Source of the DNA: Acidobacteriota bacterium
GTDB taxonomy: Bacteria; Acidobacteriota; Terriglobia; Bryobacterales; Bryobacteraceae
Assembly (NCBI GenBank): GCA_029776225.1
Contig: JAKOTR010000054.1
Location: 186,001 to 250,000 of the forward strand
DNA: 64,000 nt
Reading direction: 5' to 3'
Shown: positions 8,055-16,212 of the stretch, piece after piece
Numbering within the stretch: position 1 is the stretch's first letter
Layout of the letters: every line of letters begins with the position of its first letter
Notes under the pieces: model-generated
Told to the model about the DNA's origin: nothing
Seen by the model: only the letters and a program-made list of their open reading frames with translations
Databases searched by the model: none
Position numbers and translations under genes: made by a program

Positions 8055-8861
8055 GTGGCGGAGCCGGAACCGGGTCACGAATTGCTGCGCGGCGCGCGCG
8101 TGCTGATCGTGCACGGCAATGCCGCGGTACGGGGCATGATCCGCTCCTGCACCGAGGACTGGGGAATGGAGACCGTCGAGGCGGAATCGCCGCAGGAGGC
8201 TCCGGACGGTCCGTTCCGTTTCGTGATTGCCGACGCGTACGCCCGGAACCTGGAGCTGTTGCGAAAGCACCCCGCGCTGTTGTTGCTGGTGGCGCGAAGC
8301 GACCGGCGAACGGCCGAGGCACTCGGGGCGGCGGCGCTGATCGCCAAGCCGATCCGCGCATCGAAGCTCCGCGCGGCGCTGCTGGAACTGGCGAGTCCGT
8401 CCTACCCGGCGGCCGTTCAGACGGCGCAAGGCAAAGAAGCTATTCCGGCCGCCGGTCCGAGAATTCTGATCGTCGAAGACAACCTGGTCAACCAGAAAGT
8501 CGCGCGGAAGCTGGCCGAGAAGCTGGGTTACTCAGTAGACATCGCGAGTAACGGGGAAGCCGCGGTGAAAGCCGCCGCTGCCGGAGGCTACGCCGCCGTG
8601 CTGATGGATTGCCAGATGCCCGTCATGGACGGTTTCATGGCCACCGAAGCCATACGGCGGCTTCCTGAACCCCAGGGGCTCGTGCCGGTGATCGCGATGA
8701 CCGCCAACGCGATGAGAGGCGACCGCGAGAAGTGCCTGGCTGCCGGCACGTCGGATTACCTGGCCAAGCCGGTCAACCCGCAGGAACTCAAAGCCGCCCT
8801 CGAGCGCTGGTGCGGCAAGACTCACCCCAAGCCTCCGCCGGCCGAGGAACCGGACTGGTAG
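8055..8861 (+). CDS. Tandem receiver-domain protein, C-terminal half of the broken hybrid kinase
   Basis: The 268 residues start at a GTG. The first receiver-like domain (about 15-115) is degenerate: the acidic pair is replaced (VLIVHGNAAVRG), although VIADAY and IAKPIRA are recognisable. The second (about 135-255) is canonical: ILIVEDNLVNQKVA, phospho-acceptor in MDCQMPVMDGF, IAMTANAMRGD and YLAKPVNPQEL. No output domain follows. It may still be made as a free two-receiver protein, but it more likely represents the severed end of the hybrid kinase upstream. Confidence 0.75.
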   Translation: MAEPEPGHELLRGARVLIVHGNAAVRGMIRSCTEDWGMETVEAESPQEAPDGPFRFVIADAYARNLELLRKHPALLLLVARSDRRTAEALGAAALIAKPIRASKLRAALLELASPSYPAAVQTAQGKEAIPAAGPRILIVEDNLVNQKVARKLAEKLGYSVDIASNGEAAVKAAAAGGYAAVLMDCQMPVMDGFMATEAIRRLPEPQGLVPVIAMTANAMRGDREKCLAAGTSDYLAKPVNPQELKAALERWCGKTHPKPPPAEEPDW

Positions 8862-8895
8862 GTCCAGGTCAACTCAATGCAGCCGCGCCCGGGGC

Positions 8896-9387
8896 TTACC
8901 GGCGCCTTTTTGGAGCCGGCCGCCAGCCGCCCCTATCGGGCCGCCCGAATCCCTCGCTTCCGGTCAATGTCCACTTGATGCGGAAGTGGTAGCGGCCTTC
9001 CCCGCCCTGGCTGTCGCGGATTCTTACTACCGCGCTGTAGCCGGTCTGGCGTGAAGGCTCGGCAATGAGTTTGATATCGCCGCGCCGGTCCCTGACTTCA
9101 AACCGGAAATCCCGGATATCGCGGCCCGGCAGGGGCTCGTTGCATTCGGAGCCGTCATCGCGCCCGTCCCGGCCCGAAATCGTGCGAATAAGAACCGTAT
9201 CACCTCGCAGGCGGACTTCCGCTTCGCCATCGATCTTGAGCCGGATGTCGCACTGGCCCGTCCCCAACGGGACATCGTCCCGGGTCATCTTTTTAACGCG
9301 GAACTGGGTATCTGCCATGGCGGGCAACGCCGCAGCCAGGAACGCCAGCGCGACCAGCAGGCGCCCCGCTCGGAGCTTGTAAATCAT
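8896..9387 (-). CDS. Secreted protein of unknown function
   Basis: The 163-residue protein has a signal peptide (LLVALAFLAAALPAMA, cleavage about residue 25). The mature part is predicted mostly beta: it begins TQFRVKKMTRDDV and continues with QCDIRLKIDGEAEVRLRGD, a DGSECNEPLPG turn with a conserved-looking Cys, and YHFRIKWTL. The two cysteines (QCDIR and SECNE) could form a disulfide. The C-terminus is Arg/Pro-rich (GGWRPAPKRRR). I do not recognise the family. It lies on the minus strand, convergent with the receiver gene, and has no obvious operon partner. Confidence 0.7.
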   Translation of the reverse strand: MIYKLRAGRLLVALAFLAAALPAMADTQFRVKKMTRDDVPLGTGQCDIRLKIDGEAEVRLRGDTVLIRTISGRDGRDDGSECNEPLPGRDIRDFRFEVRDRRGDIKLIAEPSRQTGYSAVVRIRDSQGGEGRYHFRIKWTLTGSEGFGRPDRGGWRPAPKRRR

Positions 9388-9420
9388 TTGTTTATAGATG
9401 ATTACGTGTGATGATTTGAA

Positions 9421-9924
9421 CTAATTTCTCATGCCCGGGCCGTCGGTACGCCCCGCCAGCGCTTTGACGACCGGACCGCCGCAAAGGCCCACCCCGGAAT
9501 GGAGAAGGGCGTTCAAAAAACTGACCAGCACCGCGTATACGGTCTGCTCGTTCACCGGGCTCTTTCCGGGCAGACGGAAGCTCACCGGCAGTTCCTTGTC
9601 TAGCTGGAGCCGCAGACCGTCGGGCAGCACGCGTCCGTTCCGGTCTTTGAGATTGGCCACAGAGATCGGCGTCTGAAGGACGCGGCCGGTCTGCCCGTCG
9701 ACATAGAACTGGCAACGGGAAAACCAGCCGAGGTTGGCAGGATCGCTCGCGTCGAACAGCAGCAGCGGGCCAAGCCGCCCGGGCGCCCTTAGTTCCAGCG
9801 ACATTGCCCGCTTGCCATCGGTCAGTTTACATTCGAAACCAGCCTGTCTGGCGATTCCGCACAGAATTTCGGGCTCGAACTCGAGCTGAATGAGCTTATG
9901 CGGGCCGGCCTGAACTACTTGCAT
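9421..9924 (-). CDS. Protein of unknown function downstream of the macro-domain gene
   Basis: The 167-residue product has no signal peptide and no membrane helix. It reads as a compact alpha/beta domain: LIQLEFEPEILCGIARQAGF, MSLELRAPGRLGPLLLFDAS, FSRCQFYVDGQTGRVLQTPI and KELPVSFRLPGKSPVNEQTV. I do not recognise the family. It follows the macro-domain gene closely; an ATG at 9924 lies 2 nt after that stop, while a TTG at 9930 would overlap it as TTGA. The two genes are therefore probably one transcript. A link to ADP-ribose chemistry is possible but only suggested by position. Confidence 0.65.
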   Translation of the reverse strand: MQVVQAGPHKLIQLEFEPEILCGIARQAGFECKLTDGKRAMSLELRAPGRLGPLLLFDASDPANLGWFSRCQFYVDGQTGRVLQTPISVANLKDRNGRVLPDGLRLQLDKELPVSFRLPGKSPVNEQTVYAVLVSFLNALLHSGVGLCGGPVVKALAGRTDGPGMRN

Positions 9925-9926
9925 CC

Positions 9927-10481
9927 TCAATATTCTAACTGTTTCAGGACGCGAGCGTAGCTGTCGTAAGTGGCTTTGTCGAAGAGTACGAACAGAACCT
10001 CCTCGACGCGTGTATTTTCCCGCGTGAGGTGAGCGGCGACGGCGCGCAGCGCGACCTCCGCGGCTTCATCCACTGGGTAGCGGTAAGCGCCCGTGGAAAT
10101 CGACGGGAAGCTGATCTTTTTCAAGCCGCGCTCTTCGGCCATCTCCAGGCAGGTGCGATAGCAGGAAGCAAGCAGTTCGGCTTCACGGGCGCGGCCTCCG
10201 CGGTAAACCGGCCCCACCGCGTGGAAAACGAACTGCGCAGGCAAATTCCCCGCCGACGTGGCTACCGCGCTGCCGGTGGGGCAGCCGCCCTGGCGGGCCC
10301 GTATCTCGTCGAGTTCGCGCATGATTCCGGGTCCGCCGGCGCGGTGTATCGCGCCGTCAACCCCGCCTCCGCCGGCCAGCCGCGAATTCGCAGCGTTGAC
10401 GATGGCGTCGGCAGCGACTCGGGTTATGTCCCCGATAAGCAACCGCAGGCGTTTCCGCTGGGGAATTCGCGTTCCATGCAT
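9927..10481 (-). CDS. Macro-domain protein (probable O-acetyl-ADP-ribose deacetylase type)
   Basis: The 184 residues form a complete MacroD-type domain that binds or hydrolyses ADP-ribose derivatives. Visible motifs are LLIGDITRVAADAIVNAANSRL, the glycine-rich loop AGGGGVDGAIHRAGG, VFHAVGPVYRGG and ISFPSISTGAYRYP. The motif order and length fit YmdB/MacroD enzymes, which remove the acetyl group from O-acetyl-ADP-ribose or ADP-ribose from proteins. I start at the ATG of MHGTRIPQ; an upstream GTG would run into the divergent HAD gene. An unrecognised gene follows in the same direction. Confidence 0.9.
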   Translation of the reverse strand: MHGTRIPQRKRLRLLIGDITRVAADAIVNAANSRLAGGGGVDGAIHRAGGPGIMRELDEIRARQGGCPTGSAVATSAGNLPAQFVFHAVGPVYRGGRAREAELLASCYRTCLEMAEERGLKKISFPSISTGAYRYPVDEAAEVALRAVAAHLTRENTRVEEVLFVLFDKATYDSYARVLKQLEY

Positions 10482-10504
10482 AGTAAAATAAGACGTTTCG
10501 GTCC

Positions 10505-11209
10505 GTGCAATCAAACGCTCCAGCCACGCAAGCTGCGCCCGCACTCGTCCTTTTTGACATCGATGGAACCCTGCTGAGGCGCGCGGGCCCGCACCACCGC
10601 CTGGCCCTGGCCGAAGCGATCCGCATTGCCACCGGGTTTGAGACCACCACCGACGGTATTCCTCTCCACGGGATGCTCGACCCGGTGATCATGGCCGAGA
10701 TGCTGCGCCGCGCGGGAGCCTCCGAGGCCCTGATTGCGGAAAGCATGCCGGAGCTGGTCCGGCACGCGCAGGCGATCTATGCGGAAAGCTGCCCCAACCT
10801 CGAACGGAAAACTTGCCCGGGAGTCCGGCGGACGCTGGAGCGGCTGGAGCGGAGCGGGGCGGTTCTGGGCCTGGTGACCGGGAATCTGACGTGCATTGGA
10901 TGGAAGAAGATGGAGCGTGCCGGACTGAGGCGCTACTTCCGGTTCGGCGCGTTCGGCGAAATGGCGCCGGACAGGGGAGTGCTGGTGCAGAAGGCTGTCC
11001 AGGAGGCCCTGCGGCAAGGCTGGATCGACTCCCGCGCGCGAGTGAGCTTTATTGGAGACGCTCCCGCGGACATTCTGGCAGCGCGAGCCGCCGGCGTGCA
11101 GTCGATAGCGGTCGCCACGGGCCTTTGCCCTGCCGATGAGTTGAGGGGATTTCATCCGGATATTCTGCTGCGCGACCTGCGCGCGTTAAGACTGGAGATG
11201 GTGCTGTGA
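10505..11209 (+). CDS. HAD-superfamily phosphatase (phosphoglycolate phosphatase-like)
   Basis: The 234 residues have a GTG start. HAD motif I is VLFDIDGTLLRRAG, motif II is LGLVTGNLT, and motifs III/IV fall at the Lys region and VSFIGDAPADILAARAAGV. An alpha-helical C1 cap lies between motifs I and II, as in Gph-type phosphatases. The substrate cannot be told. It opens a tightly overlapping four-gene operon with the amidohydrolase-like lipoprotein, a methyltransferase and pfkA: its stop overlaps the next GTG as GTGA. Only 23 bp separates it from the divergent macro-domain start, so a promoter must overlap that gap or the coding ends. Confidence 0.85.
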   Translation: MQSNAPATQAAPALVLFDIDGTLLRRAGPHHRLALAEAIRIATGFETTTDGIPLHGMLDPVIMAEMLRRAGASEALIAESMPELVRHAQAIYAESCPNLERKTCPGVRRTLERLERSGAVLGLVTGNLTCIGWKKMERAGLRRYFRFGAFGEMAPDRGVLVQKAVQEALRQGWIDSRARVSFIGDAPADILAARAAGVQSIAVATGLCPADELRGFHPDILLRDLRALRLEMVL

Positions 11210-11940
11210 GGGAAAGCGGTGTCATTTTAGCTCTGCTTTTGTTACTCACCGGCTGTGCTCCGGTGGAGACTACGCCTATGACGTCGATCATCGGAGCCAC
11301 ACTGATCGACGGAACCGGACGCGCGCCGGTGCCGGATTCGGTGGTCCTGGTTGTCGGATCGCGAGTGGGCGAAGCGGGGCCGCGCGCAAGCGTCCCCACG
11401 CCCGCGCGAGCTGTAAACGTTAACGGCGCGGGGAAGTTCGTCACTCCGCAACTGATCGACCTCAACCGCGACGAGCTTCCCGTGGCCTCGACGAATGACG
11501 AGCTTCGCAAACTCATCGAGTCCGGCGCCGCGGCGTACGGCGGGCTCCCTGAGGACATCGATCCAGTGCTGCTTGCGCGGCTCATCGATTCGAAGGCGGT
11601 CTTCGCACCGGGACTTTCCCAGCTCAACGGCCGGGCGCTTGAGCGCGCTAAACAACAAACGCGCAAGCTGGCGGACGCAGGCCTGCGTATTGCGGTGGCC
11701 TCGGCGGGCGATCCCGAGCACGAGCTGAAACTGCTGCTGGAGGCGGGGTTCTCTCCCATGGAAGTGATCGTAGCGGCGACCCACAACGGCGCCTTGGCCC
11801 AGCGAAAAAGCCATGAGGTGGGCACGCTGACCTCGGGCAAGTACGCCAACCTGGTGCTGTTGCCAACCGATCCCCTGGAAGACGTCTGCGGTCTAGCGCG
11901 GCCGGAACGCATCATGGTGGAAGGCCGCTGGGTGGATTGA
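11206..11940 (+). CDS. Amidohydrolase-like lipoprotein lacking the metal-binding core
   Basis: The 244 residues begin with a lipoprotein signal (ILALLLLLTGCAP, lipobox Cys at residue 17). The mature start SIIGATLIDGTGRAPVPDSVVLV and the end IVAATHNGALAQRKSHEVG, then LTSGKYANLVLLPTDPLEDV, are the two halves of the composite beta-sandwich of metal-dependent amidohydrolases. The barrel between them is only about 120 residues and lacks the HxH motif after VTPQLIDLNRD and the other metal His/Asp ligands; full enzymes have about 400 residues. It is probably catalytically dead or repurposed. The start overlaps the HAD stop; the stop overlaps the methyltransferase start (TGATG). Confidence 0.8.
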   Translation: MRESGVILALLLLLTGCAPVETTPMTSIIGATLIDGTGRAPVPDSVVLVVGSRVGEAGPRASVPTPARAVNVNGAGKFVTPQLIDLNRDELPVASTNDELRKLIESGAAAYGGLPEDIDPVLLARLIDSKAVFAPGLSQLNGRALERAKQQTRKLADAGLRIAVASAGDPEHELKLLLEAGFSPMEVIVAATHNGALAQRKSHEVGTLTSGKYANLVLLPTDPLEDVCGLARPERIMVEGRWVD

Positions 11941-13379
11941 TGAAGGCCCAGACCCTCTCGGTCAAGCGGGCACAGGTGGAGTTTCATAACTTCGCCTCGC
12001 TTGGAGAGCCCGAACGCGTTCTGGCCACATACGCGGAAGAAAACCGGCGGCGCGGAGGGCTTCTGCGCAAGCACGCAGCCTTTACGGGCTGCATGACGCC
12101 CTTCCTGGAAATCGGCGCGAACGCCGGCCACACCAGCTACATGCTGGCGAACGAGTTCGGCGCGGACGGCTTCGCGCTCGACATTTCGGCGGACGCGCTC
12201 CGCCACGGCATTGCGTTACAGGAGCATTGGAACCTTTCCCGCGCGCCGGTCCGCGTGGCCGGTGACGCCGTCAACCTTCCCTTCCGCGACGGCTCCATGC
12301 GGTTTGTCATGGCCTGCCAGATGCTCTCGCAGTTCATGGACATCGAAGCCGTTTTCGTGGAAGTGAAGCGGGTTCTGATGCCTGGCGGAGTCTTTGTGTT
12401 CGCCGAGGAACCGCTCCGCCGCCTGCTCTCTCTCAGGCTCTACCGCTGCCCGTACGTCGATTTGATGAAGCCTTGGGAGCGGAAACTGTACGAGTGGGGG
12501 TTGCTCGGCTACCTGGTACGCGACGTAATCGGAGCGCACCAGGAAGAAAGCTTTGGTATTCGCCAGAATCACACTCTGGGCCTCAAGGACTGGCACCGGT
12601 TGGTGACGAAACATTTTGCGGCGCACGAGTACGAACTTTTCGTGCCGGAACGCGGATGGGGCGAGGCGGTGGTGAAGCGCGCAGCCGTCAGATTGGACCC
12701 CTACCGTTCCGTCTGGCGCGCGGCGCGGCTGCTCGGAGGGACTCTGACCGCGTTCTGCCGGAAAGCGGGTGATGCTGCGGGCGTAGCGCCCTTCGACCCG
12801 GTGCGGTTCGAGAGCGTGCTCCGATGCCCGGATTGCTACGGCAGCCTCACGCGGCGCGAGGACGAGGCGCTCACCTGCACCGCCTGCAGTTACGAGGCCC
12901 CGAACGAAGACGGCGTGTACAACCTGCTGCGGTCGGCCGACCGCAAGGAGCTCTACCCGGGCGAACGGCCCGACATCCTGGACATGACGCGGGCGGGCCA
13001 CGAGCGCCTGCTGGGCGAGGGCTGGTACGGGCTTGAAGGGGTTTACGGCAACAAGTATCGCTGGATCGGCCCGCGCGCAACGGTACGGCTGACGCGCGTT
13101 GATCCCGGGCCGTTGCGGTTGAGAATCCGGGGGCATGCCCCGGAGGCAGCGTTCGCGCACGGCGCGGTGAAAGTGAGGGCGTCGGTGAACGGAGAGCCGG
13201 CGGGAGAGACCGGCCTGGACCGGCCCGGCCTGTTCGTGCTCGAAGCCGATGTGCCGGATGCCGAGGAATACCTGGTGGAAATCGAGGCGCGGCCGGTGTG
13301 GAGGGCGCCGGGCGACATACGCGATCTGACCTTGAATTTCAGCATGATCCGGCTGGTTCGGCGAGAGGAGAACGAATGA
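11940..13379 (+). CDS. SAM-dependent methyltransferase fused to a zinc ribbon and a beta-sandwich
   Basis: The 479 residues contain three parts. Residues about 50-180 are a class I methyltransferase domain (FLEIGANAGHTSYMLANEFG, ALDISADALRHG, LPFRDGSMRFVMACQMLSQF, EVKRVLMPGGVFVF). Residues about 295-330 are a zinc ribbon with two CxxC pairs (LRCPDCYGSL and LTCTACSYEA), close to the Trm112/UPF0434 type. The C-terminal 130 residues look like a carbohydrate-binding beta-sandwich (VKVRASVNGEPAGETGL). The substrate is unknown. It starts at the ATG overlapping the preceding TGA and ends overlapping the pfkA ATG. Confidence 0.8.
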   Translation: MKAQTLSVKRAQVEFHNFASLGEPERVLATYAEENRRRGGLLRKHAAFTGCMTPFLEIGANAGHTSYMLANEFGADGFALDISADALRHGIALQEHWNLSRAPVRVAGDAVNLPFRDGSMRFVMACQMLSQFMDIEAVFVEVKRVLMPGGVFVFAEEPLRRLLSLRLYRCPYVDLMKPWERKLYEWGLLGYLVRDVIGAHQEESFGIRQNHTLGLKDWHRLVTKHFAAHEYELFVPERGWGEAVVKRAAVRLDPYRSVWRAARLLGGTLTAFCRKAGDAAGVAPFDPVRFESVLRCPDCYGSLTRREDEALTCTACSYEAPNEDGVYNLLRSADRKELYPGERPDILDMTRAGHERLLGEGWYGLEGVYGNKYRWIGPRATVRLTRVDPGPLRLRIRGHAPEAAFAHGAVKVRASVNGEPAGETGLDRPGLFVLEADVPDAEEYLVEIEARPVWRAPGDIRDLTLNFSMIRLVRREENE

Positions 13380-14347
13380 AACGAATCGCAGTGTTGACGA
13401 GCGGCGGAGACGCGCCAGGGATGAACGCGGCGATCCGGGCGGTTGTCCGGGCCGGCCTCGAAAAGGGCTACGAGGTCTTCGGGGTCGAGCAGGGATACAC
13501 CGGCCTGATCGCAGGCAGGTTCAGGCCGCTGGGCGCCCGCGACGTCGGGGGTATTCTGCAACGGGGCGGCACCATGTTGGGCAGCGCGCGCTGTCCTGAA
13601 TTCAAGGAGCACGACGTCCGGCTGAAGGCGCTTCACGAGCTGGGCGCAAAGGGGATCGACGGGCTCGTGGTGATCGGCGGCAACGGGTCGCAAACCGGAG
13701 CCAACGCGCTCTCCGCCATGGGCTTCCCGGTGGTCGGGGTGGCGTCGACCATCGATAACGACCTGTACGGCACCGATGTGAGCATCGGCGTCGATACCGC
13801 GCTGAACATTGCCCTCGAAAACATCGACCGGCTGAAGGTGACGGCGTCCTCGCACCGCCGGGCGATGCTGGTCGAAGTGATGGGCCGGGATTGCGGCTAC
13901 CTGGCACTGATGGCGGGCATCGCGGGCGGGGCCGAGGCGGTGGTGATCCCCGAATGTGAAACCGATCCCGAGATAGTGGCTACCGAGATCCGCCGGGCGT
14001 ACGCGCGCGGCAAGCCGCACGCCATCGTGGTGGTGGCCGAAGGGGCGAAGCCAAACGCGCACGGCTTGGCCCAATATGTCCACGAGCAGGAGGCGCGCCT
14101 CGGATTCGAGCTCAGGGTGACGATTCTCGGCTACGTGCAGCGCGGCGGAGCACCCACCTTCGCCGACCGCATGCTGGCCAGCCGGCTGGGATCCGCCGCC
14201 GTCGAGCAGTTCGCGGCCGGAAACCACGGCGTGCTGGTGGGAATCCGCAACGGCGAAATCGCGACCACACCTCTCCCGGAGGTGGTCGCCGGGAAAAAGC
14301 AGATCGATGCCGGGCTCCTGGAACTGGCCAGGGTGCTGGCAAAGTAA
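13376..14347 (+). CDS. pfkA: 6-phosphofructokinase
   Basis: The 323 residues phosphorylate fructose 6-phosphate in glycolysis. Family motifs are AVLTSGGDAPGMNAAIRAVV, GGTMLGSARCPEF, VVGVASTIDNDLYGTD followed by SIGVDTALN, VEVMGRDCGYLALMAG and LGYVQRGGAPTFADR. The nucleotide loop reads IGGNGSQTGA. The Gly after the variable residue is the feature usually tied to ATP use rather than pyrophosphate (which has DD), but the Asp that helps bind Mg in E. coli PfkA is Asn here. The start overlaps the methyltransferase stop as ATGA, making it the last gene of the four-gene operon. Confidence 0.93.
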   Translation: MKRIAVLTSGGDAPGMNAAIRAVVRAGLEKGYEVFGVEQGYTGLIAGRFRPLGARDVGGILQRGGTMLGSARCPEFKEHDVRLKALHELGAKGIDGLVVIGGNGSQTGANALSAMGFPVVGVASTIDNDLYGTDVSIGVDTALNIALENIDRLKVTASSHRRAMLVEVMGRDCGYLALMAGIAGGAEAVVIPECETDPEIVATEIRRAYARGKPHAIVVVAEGAKPNAHGLAQYVHEQEARLGFELRVTILGYVQRGGAPTFADRMLASRLGSAAVEQFAAGNHGVLVGIRNGEIATTPLPEVVAGKKQIDAGLLELARVLAK

Positions 14348-14398
14348 GAAGATCGAACAAATCCCGTGCGGCCGCGTATCTGTGAGATGAGGTGTGCC

Positions 14399-15331
14399 AT
14401 GAGAATTCAGTTCCTTGCGATAGCCGCACTCATAACGATCCCCTTCCAGGCGGGCTGCGATCCGGAAGCACTCGCAGGCGGCGACTCGGTTCGAGAGGAC
14501 TTTCAATACAGCTACGACCTCCGGCCCGGAGGGCGGGTTTCCGTAGAGACGTTCAACGGCTCGGTGGAAGTGCTGAGTTGGGAGAAAGACGCGGTCCAGA
14601 TCACGGGGACGAAATACGCGCCGCGCGAAGAGGACCTGGCCAGCATCCGGATCGACGTGAAGGCGGATGATGACTCGGTTCAGGTGCGCGTGGTGCGGCC
14701 GGAACTCCGCCGGGGCCACATGGGCGCGAAGTTCTTCATCCGGGTGCCGCAGCGGGTTCGCCTCGATCTGATCCGGAGCGCGAACGGTCCGATCCGGGTG
14801 GAGGATGTTGAGGGCGACTCACGCCTGGAGACGTCAAACGGCGCGATCCGGGTGCGCAAGATCGTGGGGCGGCTGGATGCCAGGACCAGCAACGGAGGCA
14901 TTGAAGGCGGCGACCTGGAAGGCGCGGCCGTCTTGCGGACCTCAAACGGCGCGATCCGCATGGACCGCATCCGCGGCGGCGTGCAGGCCACCACGAGCAA
15001 CGGGCCGATCCAGATCTCCATGATGGCGCCCCCGGCAGGCGAGCGGCTGGAATTCACAACCTCGAACGGGAGCATCGACCTCGGGTTCGCCGAGCTGCCG
15101 GGCAACGAAGTACGCGCCTCGACCAGCAACGCCTCGCTCACGCTGCGCATCCCGTCCACGACCAGAGCGCAGCTCAGGGCCGCTACGTCGAACGGCTCCG
15201 TCACCAGCGAACTGGACGTCAACACCCACGGAGCTCCCAACAAGAACCGCCTGGAAGGCGAGCTCAACGGCGGCGGCCCGCTGATCCACCTTACAACCTC
15301 GAACGGCTCCATCAGGCTGCTCCGGCAGTAA
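14399..15331 (+). CDS. DUF4097-type lipoprotein with repeated TSNG beta-turns
   Basis: The 310-residue protein has a lipoprotein signal (LAIAALITIPFQAGC). The mature part is built of about ten beta-strand repeats of roughly 20 residues, each with a turn of the form TSNG followed by a hydrophobic strand: ETFNGSVEV, RSANGPIRV, ETSNGAIRV, RTSNGGIEG, RTSNGAIRM, TTSNGPIQI, TTSNGSIDL, STSNASLTL, ATSNGSVTS and TTSNGSIRL. This is the DUF4097 (putative adhesin) pattern, expected to fold as a beta-solenoid. It lies 51 bp after pfkA on the same strand and could be co-transcribed. The biochemical role is unknown. Confidence 0.85.
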   Translation: MRIQFLAIAALITIPFQAGCDPEALAGGDSVREDFQYSYDLRPGGRVSVETFNGSVEVLSWEKDAVQITGTKYAPREEDLASIRIDVKADDDSVQVRVVRPELRRGHMGAKFFIRVPQRVRLDLIRSANGPIRVEDVEGDSRLETSNGAIRVRKIVGRLDARTSNGGIEGGDLEGAAVLRTSNGAIRMDRIRGGVQATTSNGPIQISMMAPPAGERLEFTTSNGSIDLGFAELPGNEVRASTSNASLTLRIPSTTRAQLRAATSNGSVTSELDVNTHGAPNKNRLEGELNGGGPLIHLTTSNGSIRLLRQ

Positions 15332-15387
15332 GACCGCCGTTTCTCCGCTCAGGGCCGGCGTTTCACCTCCGGCCCCCCCCGCCCGGC

Positions 15388-15393
15388 TATAAT
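15388..15393 (+). promoter_or_regulatory. Possible -10 element ahead of the DUF3943-like gene
   Basis: A perfect TATAAT lies about 100 bp upstream of the ATG at 15493. The matching -35 position has no convincing TTGACA-like hexamer, so the promoter call is weak. Confidence 0.3.
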
Positions 15394-15492
15394 CAGAGCA
15401 GAGTTCGTCTTTAACAAGTCCGAAGGTGCTGTAGTAGTTGGTCTGGAAACTAGCGACATACTTCGGTCCACACTCTGTGCGGTCCAAGATCT

Positions 15493-16212
15493 ATGACATG
15501 TTTCCATAACCTGCATGCTCTTTTGTTGCTTTTCGTATTCTTGTTCCCGGTGCTCGTCGCCGCGCAGACATCGAACGAGGACCCCGAACCTGGTCCCAGC
15601 TTCCAATGGGGGCCTGCGATCCGTCAGGCAAACAGATTCCTGGCGATCGAGCATCTGTTTCGTCTGGGCACGGAAGCCGGGACCCGCGAGGGCCTGAAGG
15701 GACCGTTTTTCCGGGACTATGCGCGCTCGGTCCGCTCGCTTCGCGGCTGGGATGATGGCGACCCCTTTCTGGTCAATTACATCGGACACCCCATGGGAGG
15801 TGCGGTCGCAGGGTTTATCGCAGTACACAACGATCTCAGGTATCGCCGCGTGCAGTTTGGCCGTTCCCCCCATTACTGGAAAAGCCGCTTACGCGCCATG
15901 GCGTTTGCGGCGATTTACAGCGAGCAGTTCGAAATTGGCCCGATTAGCGAAGCCTCGATCGGGAACATTCAGATGACGCCGCCGGCCACCGGCATTGTGG
16001 ATCATGTCATCACGCCCACGGCAGGCATGGGATGGATGATCGCCGAAGACGCCCTCGACAGGTATGTGGTGAGGCGGTTCGAGAACTGGACCACGCACCC
16101 GGTCGCGCGAATTCTCGTCCGCGGCTTTTTGAATCCCACCCGCAGTTTCAGCAACATACTGCGAGGGAAGTACCCCTGGTATCGCGACGATCGCGGCGGC
16201 GTGACCGATTAG
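15493..16212 (+). CDS. Secreted DUF3943-like protein of unknown function
   Basis: The 239 residues have a strong signal peptide (LLLLFVFLFPVLVAAQ). The mature part contains the segment DPFLVNYIGHPMGGAVAGFI, which I associate with DUF3943-like outer-membrane or envelope proteins, followed by Arg/Trp-rich amphipathic segments and hydrophobic stretches such as AMAFAAIYSEQF and HVITPTAGMGWMIAEDALD. No catalytic motif is visible. It converges on the HAD gene; the two stop codons share the bases TTAG at 16209-16212, so the transcripts must overlap at their 3' ends. Confidence 0.65.
   Translation: MTCFHNLHALLLLFVFLFPVLVAAQTSNEDPEPGPSFQWGPAIRQANRFLAIEHLFRLGTEAGTREGLKGPFFRDYARSVRSLRGWDDGDPFLVNYIGHPMGGAVAGFIAVHNDLRYRRVQFGRSPHYWKSRLRAMAFAAIYSEQFEIGPISEASIGNIQMTPPATGIVDHVITPTAGMGWMIAEDALDRYVVRRFENWTTHPVARILVRGFLNPTRSFSNILRGKYPWYRDDRGGVTD

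Noticed and set aside
13043-14719. A 558-codon minus-strand open frame across pfkA
   Set aside because: It is antisense to pfkA and the methyltransferase. The composition is low in hydrophobic order and no motif is visible.
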